Source: Acidobacteriota bacterium
GTDB taxonomy: Bacteria; Acidobacteriota; Blastocatellia; RBC074
Assembly: GCA_019639255.1 (NCBI GenBank)
Contig: JAHBSF010000061.1
Span: 1 to 35,824 of the forward strand
Length of the DNA: 35,824 nucleotides
Direction of reading: 5' to 3'
Part shown: positions 16,969 to 24,378 of the stretch, one piece after another
How positions within the stretch are numbered: position 1 is the first letter of the stretch
Layout: each line of letters begins with the position of its first letter
Notes under the pieces: model-generated
What the model was told of the DNA's origin: nothing
The model's database searches: none
What the model saw: only the letters and a program-made list of their open reading frames with translations
Position numbers and translations under genes: made by a program

Positions 16969-17919
16969 TCAGGCCGCCTGTTCCTGCTCCTCGGTGGTGA
17001 GTTGCAGGAATATGTCTTCGAGGCTCAGGCTTACGCCGCGCAGTTCGAGGAGTTCGAAACCTGCGCCCACGAGTCCGGCTGCAATTCCGGCGCGCAGGTC
17101 GCGGCCCTGCTCGCTCTCGACTGTGACTGCAAGCGGAGCGTCATCGCCGCGGGTTTCGACGTTGATGTTCGTTATACCCTCTATTGATTCGAGCGTAGAG
17201 CGGAGTTTTTCGGCTTCGCCGCGCACCTCAATGTATACGCGTTCGCCGCCCTTGAGCTGAGTTGTCAGGTTTTCGGGCGTATCGACGGCGGCAATCCTGC
17301 CCTTGTTGATGATAACTACGCGATCGCAGGTCATCGAAACTTCGGGCAGTATGTGCGTGGAAAGTATAACGGTATGATCGTTGGCGAGGCCCTTGATCAG
17401 TTTGCGCACCTCGATGATCTGTTTCGGGTCGAGGCCGACGGTGGGTTCATCGAGTATCACTACGTCGGGGTTGTGAACGATGGCCTGCGCGATGCCTACG
17501 CGCTGTCTGTATCCGCGCGAAAGGCGTTTGATCAGATCGTCGGCGCGCTCGTCGAGGTTTGTAAGCTCCATCGCGGTGTCTACGCGGCTCTCTATGTCGG
17601 CCTTGGCCACACCCTTGATGCGGGCCACGAATTCGAGATAGCCGCGCACCGACATATCGGGATAGAGGGGCGGCGTTTCCGGCAGGTAGCCAATGCGCTT
17701 GCGGACTTCCATCGACTGCTCGAATACGTCGAAACCCGCTACGCGGGCCGCACCTGCGGTTGCGGGCAGGTAGCCTGTAAGTATGCGCATCGTAGTGGTT
17801 TTGCCTGCGCCGTTGGGTCCGAGAAATCCGAGAATTTCGCCCTTTTCCACCTTGAATGAGATGTCGTTGACGGCGCGCGCCTGGCCGTAGCTCTTAGTCA
17901 GATGCTCGACTTCGATCAA
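16969..17919 (-). CDS. ABC transporter ATPase (GldA/CcmA-like)
   Basis: A 316-residue cytoplasmic ATPase driving the adjacent permease. Walker A is GPNGAGKTTT, then YLPETPPLYPDMSVRGYL (Q-loop region), the signature LSRGYRQRVGIAQA, Walker B VVILDEP and the switch STHILPEV. An extra C-terminal domain of about 90 residues (ERVYIEVRGEAEKLRS... to the end) is usual in this GldA-like group. I start at TTG 17919 (LIEVEHLTKSYG) because GGAGG lies five bases upstream and the domain begins there; a longer frame from TTG 17991 adds 24 residues without a ribosome site. Bases 17920-18086 upstream hold no clear promoter. Confidence 0.9.
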   Translation of the reverse strand: MIEVEHLTKSYGQARAVNDISFKVEKGEILGFLGPNGAGKTTTMRILTGYLPATAGAARVAGFDVFEQSMEVRKRIGYLPETPPLYPDMSVRGYLEFVARIKGVAKADIESRVDTAMELTNLDERADDLIKRLSRGYRQRVGIAQAIVHNPDVVILDEPTVGLDPKQIIEVRKLIKGLANDHTVILSTHILPEVSMTCDRVVIINKGRIAAVDTPENLTTQLKGGERVYIEVRGEAEKLRSTLESIEGITNINVETRGDDAPLAVTVESEQGRDLRAGIAAGLVGAGFELLELRGVSLSLEDIFLQLTTEEQEQAA

Positions 17920-18086
17920 GACTGCCTCCGGATCATAAGGAATTTGAGGACTGGCCGGGGCGATGGCGTCAAACTCGACTGTATCGCCCAAAGACCCCTG
18001 ATTTTACTGGCGGGTCGCGGGATCGTCAAGGGGATGGCTGATTCGAAAACATCCGTATCCAGCAAACATATTGAGCCGACAGCGGT

Positions 18087-18518
18087 TCATTCGTCGCCGG
18101 ATCGCAAAACGGCAAGATAGTCTTCCGGAGTAATGATAAGAATATTCTTATATTCGCCAATATCGAGCAGATCCTTGTCCCGCGTAACTATATGAGCGGC
18201 CTTGGCCGCTACCGCACAGGCTACAATGATATCGTCATTGGGATCGCGTTTAACGGCGTGCAGCATCGGAAGCGGAGAAATCAAACGGCAGACGAATCGG
18301 AGCAGGGATACGTACTGAAAGATTTCTTCATCGGTGTAGTCGGCTTTCTTTCGAAGGCGTGGATAGAGCAGCACCCGCTTTACCTCGTCCAGAATCTCAT
18401 CTGCAAGACAGATCGCAAACGCTCCCACCGAAGCGAACCTTAAAAGCTGATACGAAGCGCCGCCTTTTCTGAGGAACGCGGATACAAGCACGGTGGAGTC
18501 GAGTACGGCCTTACGCAT
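18087..18518 (-). CDS. PIN-domain toxin, VapC-like
   Basis: A 143-residue putative ribonuclease toxin of the TIGR00305-type PIN family. Acidic residues expected for Mg2+ binding are Asp7 in AVLDSTVLVSAFL, Glu41-Glu45, Asp95-Asp96 in RDPNDDIIVACAVAAKA and Asp114/Asp116 in VTRDKDLL. The pattern RDPNDD...A...A.IVT.D.DLL is characteristic. Its likely antitoxin is encoded 147 bases upstream on the same strand, an unusually wide gap that contains a palindromic element. ATG 18518 is the only start before an in-frame stop, and it has no visible Shine-Dalgarno sequence, so translation may be weak. Target RNA is unknown. Confidence 0.82.
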   Translation of the reverse strand: MRKAVLDSTVLVSAFLRKGGASYQLLRFASVGAFAICLADEILDEVKRVLLYPRLRKKADYTDEEIFQYVSLLRFVCRLISPLPMLHAVKRDPNDDIIVACAVAAKAAHIVTRDKDLLDIGEYKNILIITPEDYLAVLRSGDE

Positions 18519-18555
18519 TTTTTCGCGGAATCAAATCACACGACATTGGGACATC

Positions 18556-18630
18556 GAAGAGAGATAACGGAACAGACGGAAATAGACGGAAAAGACGGAA
18601 AGATTCAACTTTTCGGCTAATTCTTGTTTT
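18556..18630. repeat. Truncated palindromic element inside the toxin-antitoxin operon
   Basis: GAAGAGAGATAACGGAACAG then GACGGAAATAGACGG and the loop-type-2 centre GGAAAGATTCAACTTTTCGG are clear. The second arm decays after TAATTCTTG. It lies between the antitoxin stop (18666) and toxin start (18518). Confidence 0.8.
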
Positions 18631-18665
18631 GCGCTTTGAATCTCCTCCTGTGGATCGCTTTGGTT

Positions 18666-18944
18666 TTACTTCGGAAGCCGCTCGTCCTTGATAATACGTG
18701 CTATGTCTTCTTCGTCGCGCCTGGCCGATCGTTTCGGCTTCGGCGTTCGCTCCGCTACCCGGTCTACAACATCGAACAGATCCTTCCATGCGTGCTTGCG
18801 CTCAACCACCGCCACCGGTTTGAGGAGGATGCCGTCTTCTACGGCGACGGCCTCCAGATAGTCGCCCTCTTCAAGATTGAACGGCTTGCGCAGTTCGGGC
18901 GGCAAAGTAACCTGTGCAAATCTTTTGACTCTTATAATCGACAT
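18666..18944 (-). CDS. AbrB/SpoVT-like antitoxin, VapB-type
   Basis: A 92-residue protein. The N-terminal swapped-hairpin domain MSIIRVKRFAQVTLPPELRKP with FNLEEGDYLEAVAVEDGILLKPV is the AbrB-type DNA-binding fold found in antitoxins and transition-state regulators. The C-terminal half is basic and acidic (ERTPKPKRSARRDEEDIARII) and would wrap the toxin. ATG 18944 follows GGAG at six bases; an extended frame from 18995 has no ribosome site. It probably represses its own operon together with the toxin. Bases 18945-19106, upstream, contain a TATACT hexamer on the minus strand (18987-18992) but no matching -35. Confidence 0.82.
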   Translation of the reverse strand: MSIIRVKRFAQVTLPPELRKPFNLEEGDYLEAVAVEDGILLKPVAVVERKHAWKDLFDVVDRVAERTPKPKRSARRDEEDIARIIKDERLPK

Positions 18945-19106
18945 ATCGGTCTCCGTTTCGTTTTTCTCATAAATCAAGAGATTAAGAGTATACACTGCAA
19001 GGTGAAAAAATGCGATGATCGGTTGAACGGTACGGGGAACGTCGCGCAGTTTGGCTTGTTCCCGGCCCCTGCATTGAATAGAATGTCGCCGTAAAGGAGG
19101 TGTGAG

Positions 19107-20807
19107 ATGGGATTTCTCGCACGTCTTTCATTCAGCCTGACCGTAAGCCTGATTGCGGTAGTCATCAGCCAGGAATCGGGCGTGGCGCAGACTCAGCCGC
19201 GTCAGGGAACAACCGCGTCGCGCGCTACGGGCAACGTTACGGGCCGCGTCACCGTCGGCGGAGAGCCTGCCGCCGGTGTAAACCTCGTACTGCGCAAATA
19301 CCGCAGCGCTGCGCCCGGCGATGAAGGCATTGTGGGCCGAGCGATTACCGACCACGCGGGGAAGTACCGTTTTGAAAACGTCCCCGAAGGCCATTTTGCG
19401 GTCGCTCCGGTCGCTACGGCATTCGTTCAGGAGCAGGAGAATTCATTCAATAACGAATGGCCGGCGGCTACCGTTCGCGGCGGCGAAACCGTGGAAAACG
19501 TAAACCTTGCACTCATTCGCGGGGGCGTGATTACCGGAAAGGCCGTGGATGCGGATGGATTTCCTCTAACCGGAATGTATGTCGAGGTAGAGCGCGTGGG
19601 ACCGCAGGGGCAGTCGATGGCCATCTTTCACCTCGACTACAACAGCAGGCTGATCGACGACCGGGGCGTTTACCGCATTTATGGATTGCCCGCAGGCAGT
19701 TATAGGGTTTCGGTGGGCAATCAGGGCATGTCGCGCGTAGTTCCGAGTTCGGGTCACACACCAACGCCGCAGACCTGGCATCCCTCGACAAATGATATTT
19801 CTGAGGCCCGATTGGTCGAGGTTGAAACGGGCCGCGAAACTACAGGTGTGGACATACGGCTGCTGCCGCCTGAAAAAACGTACACGGTCGCGGGTCGCGT
19901 AGTAGACGCCGTTACAGGAGCCGGAATAGCGAATGTTGCTCTCGGTTGGGGGAAGGGCCGGTATAGATCTCTGCGACAATCCGATCGCACAGAGGCAGAG
20001 GGGCGTTTTCGCCTCGACGGATTTCCCTCCGGAGAATTCGAGATCTACGGCCAAAGCGATTCACTTACGGAGTTTTACTGCGAACCGGTAAAGGTGGAAA
20101 TCAGGGACCGGGACGTAGAGGGCGTAGAAGTGCGAATGCGCAGAGGTATAAACATAAGCGGCCGCATCGTGTTTGAGGGAGTGACCGATCCGCAGATACT
20201 CGCGCGTATTTCCGACATTCAGATTCAGTCGAGCGTTAAAGCCCCCCAACCCACTCCACCGCGTTTCGGTTCAAGGACAAAGGTGGAACCCGACGGCAGC
20301 TTTCGCATCGACGGGTTGTGGCCCGGACAGGTGACGATGACGCTCGGTTATTTCAGTCTCGCGCAGGGCTTTTATTTGAAACGAGTAGAGCACAACGGCG
20401 AGGTCAAGGATGCGGGCCTGGAAATCGTCGCGGGAAGGGATGTCGACGGGGTTCGCCTGATTGTAGGATACGGTAGTGGAAGCATTCGCGGTCAGGTAAA
20501 ACTCGCGGACGGGGAATTGCCCGCCGGAAGGTATTTTGTCGTCAGCGCGCGCTTTCTCGGAAAGAGTACGGATTATCGGGGCAATAACACTGCGCGCGCA
20601 GATGTGCAGGGCCGCTTCATTCTGGAAGGGCTTCCACCCGGAGAATACGAAGTCGTCGCCGATATCAATCCCGTCAATTCACCCGATCCGTCATCGCGCA
20701 TTATCCTGAAACGGCCGCCGTCGTATCCCAAAGCGATCGTATCGCATGGAAAGATGACGGAAGTTTCGATCACGCTGGAAATCGTTCAGAACTTAACCCG
20801 GCCATGA
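19107..20807 (+). CDS. Secreted carboxypeptidase-regulatory-like domain protein, type A copy 1
   Basis: A 566-residue exported protein: signal peptide to about residue 27 (LARLSFSLTVSLIAVVISQ...GVAQ), then tandem beta-sandwich domains of the carboxypeptidase-D regulatory/prealbumin-like type. Repeated units are GNVTGRVTVGGEPAAGVNLVLR, GGVITGKAVDADGFPL, DDRGVYRIYGLPAGSYRV, AGRVVDAVTGAGI and the closing RFILEGLPPGEYEV. Such proteins lie on the cell surface or in the periplasm; binding partners are unknown. It has the best ribosome site in the window, AAAGGAGGTG six bases before ATG. It resembles the third gene of the cluster (22627) more than its neighbour, sharing GVITGK and the TWHPSTNDISEARLVEV-type segment. 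Confidence 0.82.
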   Translation: MGFLARLSFSLTVSLIAVVISQESGVAQTQPRQGTTASRATGNVTGRVTVGGEPAAGVNLVLRKYRSAAPGDEGIVGRAITDHAGKYRFENVPEGHFAVAPVATAFVQEQENSFNNEWPAATVRGGETVENVNLALIRGGVITGKAVDADGFPLTGMYVEVERVGPQGQSMAIFHLDYNSRLIDDRGVYRIYGLPAGSYRVSVGNQGMSRVVPSSGHTPTPQTWHPSTNDISEARLVEVETGRETTGVDIRLLPPEKTYTVAGRVVDAVTGAGIANVALGWGKGRYRSLRQSDRTEAEGRFRLDGFPSGEFEIYGQSDSLTEFYCEPVKVEIRDRDVEGVEVRMRRGINISGRIVFEGVTDPQILARISDIQIQSSVKAPQPTPPRFGSRTKVEPDGSFRIDGLWPGQVTMTLGYFSLAQGFYLKRVEHNGEVKDAGLEIVAGRDVDGVRLIVGYGSGSIRGQVKLADGELPAGRYFVVSARFLGKSTDYRGNNTARADVQGRFILEGLPPGEYEVVADINPVNSPDPSSRIILKRPPSYPKAIVSHGKMTEVSITLEIVQNLTRP

Positions 20808-20825
20808 AATATTGGGACACATTCC

Positions 20826-20893
20826 TGGGTACGCACGCGCCCTCGCGTGCTTTCATTCAGGGTCAATAGCACGCGAGGGCGCGTGCGTACCCA
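20826..20893. repeat. Perfect 26-bp inverted repeat (GGGTACGCACGCGC family)
   Basis: Bases 20826-20851 and 20868-20893 are exact reverse complements, with a 16-base loop. Each arm holds GGGTACGCACGCGCCC followed by TCGCGTGCT. It is much more GC-rich than the surroundings and unrelated to the AGATAACGGAAC family. It lies between the first type A gene and the first type B gene, where it could act as a terminator stem, though no T-tract follows. A degraded relative is at 27650. Confidence 0.92.
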
Positions 20894-20944
20894 AACGTCG
20901 AATCCGTCGTTTGTACCTTTCTCCAGTTGATTGACCATGTAGAG

Positions 20945-22636
20945 ATGCTCAGCCTCAAGCCAGTATCATTTACAACCTTATTGGCCTTTGCGTGCGCGGT
21001 GCTAACTCTAGGCGCAATCAACGCGGGGCAGCAGGCGCGCGGTTCGATTCGCGGCCGCGTGACGATCGACGGCGGCGGGCCGCTCAACAAGATCGATGTG
21101 CGCCTTTATATTGAAGGAACAGGAATCCCGGTTCAGTCCGTCAAACCCGACTCGGGCGGCGCATTTGCATTCGACGACCTGCCGCCGCGGCCCTACCGCG
21201 TAGGTGTATTCGCTCCCGGATACGTTGTTGTGCGACCCTCACCCGCCGAGACAGTAAGGATAGGCGATCAAATCGAACTGCATTTGACGAGAGGCGGGGT
21301 AATCACGGGCAGGGTTTTCGGCGAGGACGGAACTTCAGTGATTTCCGCACAGGTCTCGGCTCAAAGGATTCGCGACGAAGCCGACAATCCCGTAACCAAT
21401 AATCAACTTTCATCCCCTGCGTGGACTGACGATCGCGGAATTTACCGTATTTTCGGATTGCGGGCCGGCGTCTATCTCGTTGTAGTCAACTTCAGCCGGA
21501 TTTCAACCGGCGGCGCAGCAGCGTATGAAGAATACCTGCCGGTTTATTACCCGGCGTCAAGCCGCGCGGAGGCCGGGGAGGTCAGGGTTGCCGCCGGATC
21601 GGAAGCTGCCGGAATCGACATACGCTATGTACGCGCGCGCGGACACAGCATCAGCGGAACGATCGAGGCGCAGTACGACCTGAAACGCGACGGTTCTTCG
21701 GCTCTGAGCGTGGTGCTGATTCAGTATCCGGGCGGTAATGCGATCGGGTCCGGCGCGGTTAACGTAATGGGAGGCAGCCGCGAATTTGTGATTCGCGGGG
21801 TGTCGGACGGCGAATATCAACTGCGCGCAAACGGCCGGCTCAATCCCAATGAGATGCTGACCGGACCGCTGCGCCGCGTTACGGTGAGCGGGCGCGATGT
21901 TACCGGAATAAAACTGACCGCATTGCCCTACGGCGCAATTGTCGGGCGCATAGTCGTCGAAAGCCCAACGCCCGCGATTGCCGAAGCCTGCCGCACGCGG
22001 CCTGCGGGTTCTGTCGGTGAAATAGTCGTCAGGCCGGGCCGGTTGCCCAAGCCGGATGATGCGGGGTTGCCGTTTTATTATTCATTTCAGGGGATTCCCG
22101 TAGAGCAGGGCGCATTTACGCTGCGAAACCTGCACGCCGGAGATTACCGGTTGAACATAACGCTTCAGGGCGAGCGCTGGTATGTACGCGACCTGACCGG
22201 AGAAGTAGTCAGGGGACGAGGGTTTCCGGTGAACTTCAACCGGCATCCGCTGCGCGTCAATTACGGCGAAACGCTCGTGGGACTCAAGGTTACTTTGAGT
22301 GAAGGCGCAGCATCGGTCGCAGGTCGAGTTGAATTGCAGCAACCCGGCGAGCGGTACCGCATACACCTGGTTCCAGCCGAGCAGTCGGCTGGAGATAACG
22401 TGACGCGTTACTACGAAGTAATTACGAATCGCGAGGGCCGTTACGGATTGGGCAATCTCGCGCCTGGGCGTTATCGCCTGCTGGCGCAGCGCATCGTAGA
22501 GCCGGAATCTACGGCGCGCATTCCCGCTGCGTGGGATGAAAATGAAAGGGTGCGTCTGCGCGCGCTGGCGCAGTCAGCGGGGCGCGAAGTTGTATTGCAT
22601 TCATGCCGCGACGTAAGGGAGTTGACATGGAAGTAA
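20945..22636 (+). CDS. Secreted carboxypeptidase-regulatory-like domain protein, type B copy 1
   Basis: A 563-residue exported protein with signal peptide MLSLKPVSFTTLLAFACAVLTLGAINA, then repeated regulatory-like domains: GSIRGRVTIDGGGPL, GGVITGRVFGEDG, WTDDRGIYRIFGLRAGVYLV, the PVYYPASSRAEAGEV segment, RGHSISGTIEAQ and LGNLAPGRYRLLA. It pairs with the fourth gene (24375), sharing RGHSIS, YYPASS/YFPSSN, a single mid-protein Cys (EAC / ADC) and a Cys near the C-terminus (HSC / GAC). ATG 20945 is chosen over TTG 20927 because the signal peptide is complete; neither has a strong ribosome site. Its last ten bases overlap the next gene, implying coupling. No catalytic motif is seen. Confidence 0.8.
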   Translation: MLSLKPVSFTTLLAFACAVLTLGAINAGQQARGSIRGRVTIDGGGPLNKIDVRLYIEGTGIPVQSVKPDSGGAFAFDDLPPRPYRVGVFAPGYVVVRPSPAETVRIGDQIELHLTRGGVITGRVFGEDGTSVISAQVSAQRIRDEADNPVTNNQLSSPAWTDDRGIYRIFGLRAGVYLVVVNFSRISTGGAAAYEEYLPVYYPASSRAEAGEVRVAAGSEAAGIDIRYVRARGHSISGTIEAQYDLKRDGSSALSVVLIQYPGGNAIGSGAVNVMGGSREFVIRGVSDGEYQLRANGRLNPNEMLTGPLRRVTVSGRDVTGIKLTALPYGAIVGRIVVESPTPAIAEACRTRPAGSVGEIVVRPGRLPKPDDAGLPFYYSFQGIPVEQGAFTLRNLHAGDYRLNITLQGERWYVRDLTGEVVRGRGFPVNFNRHPLRVNYGETLVGLKVTLSEGAASVAGRVELQQPGERYRIHLVPAEQSAGDNVTRYYEVITNREGRYGLGNLAPGRYRLLAQRIVEPESTARIPAAWDENERVRLRALAQSAGREVVLHSCRDVRELTWK

Positions 22637-24378
22637 AGAAAAACATCCGTCTGTTCCGTCTGTTCCGTCACATTCCGTTTGTTCCGTTGTTTATCCTGTT
22701 CTGGATCTCCAGTTTCTGCATTGTTACGGCAGCGCAAACGCCCGGAACGGGAATCATTTCGGGGCGCGTCACGGTCGGCGACCGTCCGCTTGCCGGTGTG
22801 ACGATATCGCTTCAGCAGGCGCAGCCCACCGGACCCTTCGGACGGCAGGCTCTGTTTCGTGCAGTAACAGATGCGGACGGAAGGTATCAGATGACGGGAG
22901 TGCCGGCCGGAAGTTACTCGGTGACTCCGCTTGCTCCGCCCTACATTCTGCCGAGCAATCCATCGTTCGGCGGCCCTTTCGGCAAGCCAGTCAATCTGAA
23001 CGACGGCGATACGATAACCGGCGTTGATCTGGCGCTTGTGCGCGGCGGTGTGATCACGGGTAAGGTCACGGATCCGGACGGGCGCCCCGTCATCGAACAG
23101 TACATTCAATTCGAGATGGTCAACATCAATAACGAAATCATTCCGCTTCTGCCGGCGTTCGATCGCGGGGGCATGACTACCGATGACCGGGGGATTTACA
23201 GGATATACGGCATAACGCCGGGCCGGTATCGAGTAAGCGCAGGCGAGGGCGAGGGAATGGTTTTCGCCGGAACCGGCAGAAAGCCCTACCCTCGTACATA
23301 TCATCCCGACGCCGCCGATGCTGCGCGGGCGAAAATTGTCGAGGTTGCAGAAGGCGGCGAGGCGACGGGCGTGGATATAAGGCTGCGAACGGCGACCAGA
23401 ACCTTTGCGATTACGGGGCGCGCAGTCGATGAGAGTACTGGAGAGGGCGCATCGGGCGTACCCATAAATTACAACATCATTCGAAGCGACGGACGGCCGG
23501 GTGCGACGGGACGCGCTGCGCCTGCGGGTCCGAACGGTGAATTCCGTATCGAGGGTCTGCGCAACGGACGCTTTCAGATCGTTGCGGGTGGAAACGATTT
23601 CATTATCGCTACTCCCGTAAGCGGAGTAGCGCCCGGCCCGAGCGCATCAGGATACAGCGATCCGGTTACGGTCGATGTGCTTGATGGGGATGTAAGCGGC
23701 ATTGAGTTGAGGGTGCGGCAGGGCGCGAGCGTTTCGGGCATTGCGGTTGTTGAGGGAACAGAAGATCCGGCGGTGCTTGAGCGCCTTTCACAGGCGATGG
23801 TTTTTGCATTTACGCGCCCGCCGGAAGGAGCTCCGCCGACGCCGATAACCACGAGTGCAAGGATTGGTCCCGACCGCACATTCAGGTTTAACGGCGTTAG
23901 ACCGGGCAGGCTGCAGATAAATGCGTCTATGCCGAGATCCGAAGGCGGGAGCCTCACGCTTGCGCGCGTTGAACGCGACGGAGTTCCTCAACCGGAAGGC
24001 ATAGAAGTGGGGCCGGGCGAACAGATAGCGGGCGTGCGGTTGGTTTTCGTATACGGCAACGGCGTTGTGCGCGGTCAGGTGAATGTAATCAACGGTGCAT
24101 TGCCTGAAGGAGCTATGTTGACGGTATATGCCAGGCGCTTGGGCGGCGGTCGATCGATGGGGGGCGCGCCGTCGCGTGTGGATGCGCGCGGTCAGTTTGT
24201 AATCGAGGGGCTTGCACCCGGCGAATACGAACTCGAAACGAGCATCAACATTCAGGGTCCGCCGCAGCAGCCCGAAGCGCTTCGCCGGCTGCCGAAGGCC
24301 AGACAGCGCATCTCTATCGCCAACGGTCAGGTGCTTCAGGTATTTCTTGTTATGGATGCAGCGGAGCCGCGCCAATGA
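22627..24378 (+). CDS. Secreted carboxypeptidase-regulatory-like domain protein, type A copy 2
   Basis: A 583-residue exported protein of the same build as the first gene of the cluster: GIISGRVTVGDRPLAGVTI, GGVITGKVTDPDGRPV, DDRGIYRIYGITPGRYRV, the YPRTYHPDAADAARAKIVEV segment, and FVIEGLAPGEYEL near the end. ATG 22627 follows GGGAG and overlaps the previous stop. The signal peptide is odd: residues 7-24 (IRLFRLFRHIPFVPLFIL) are encoded by copies of the CCGTCTGTTCCGT/CCGTTTGTTCCGTT repeat, one arm of the palindromic family, so the hydrophobic core appears repeat-derived. The overlapping ATGA at the end couples it to the next gene. Confidence 0.82.
   Translation: MEVKKNIRLFRLFRHIPFVPLFILFWISSFCIVTAAQTPGTGIISGRVTVGDRPLAGVTISLQQAQPTGPFGRQALFRAVTDADGRYQMTGVPAGSYSVTPLAPPYILPSNPSFGGPFGKPVNLNDGDTITGVDLALVRGGVITGKVTDPDGRPVIEQYIQFEMVNINNEIIPLLPAFDRGGMTTDDRGIYRIYGITPGRYRVSAGEGEGMVFAGTGRKPYPRTYHPDAADAARAKIVEVAEGGEATGVDIRLRTATRTFAITGRAVDESTGEGASGVPINYNIIRSDGRPGATGRAAPAGPNGEFRIEGLRNGRFQIVAGGNDFIIATPVSGVAPGPSASGYSDPVTVDVLDGDVSGIELRVRQGASVSGIAVVEGTEDPAVLERLSQAMVFAFTRPPEGAPPTPITTSARIGPDRTFRFNGVRPGRLQINASMPRSEGGSLTLARVERDGVPQPEGIEVGPGEQIAGVRLVFVYGNGVVRGQVNVINGALPEGAMLTVYARRLGGGRSMGGAPSRVDARGQFVIEGLAPGEYELETSINIQGPPQQPEALRRLPKARQRISIANGQVLQVFLVMDAAEPRQ
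22647..22696. repeat. Repeat arm embedded in a signal-peptide coding region
   Basis: CCGTCTGTTCCGT is repeated and followed by ATTCCGTTTGTTCCGTTG and TTATCC, the inward-facing arm sequence of the AGATAACGGAAC family in reverse orientation. No second arm is present. It is in frame and inside the start of a secreted protein gene. Confidence 0.75.

Noticed and set aside
18087-18944. Toxin-antitoxin pair as part of a larger defence island
   Set aside because: Neighbours are an exporter and secreted structural proteins; no other defence genes are visible.
19056-19084. Promoter TTGTTC-N17-TAGAAT ahead of the first type A gene
   Set aside because: The -35 matches only three of six positions and the predicted start would fall at the ribosome site, so it is too weak to list.
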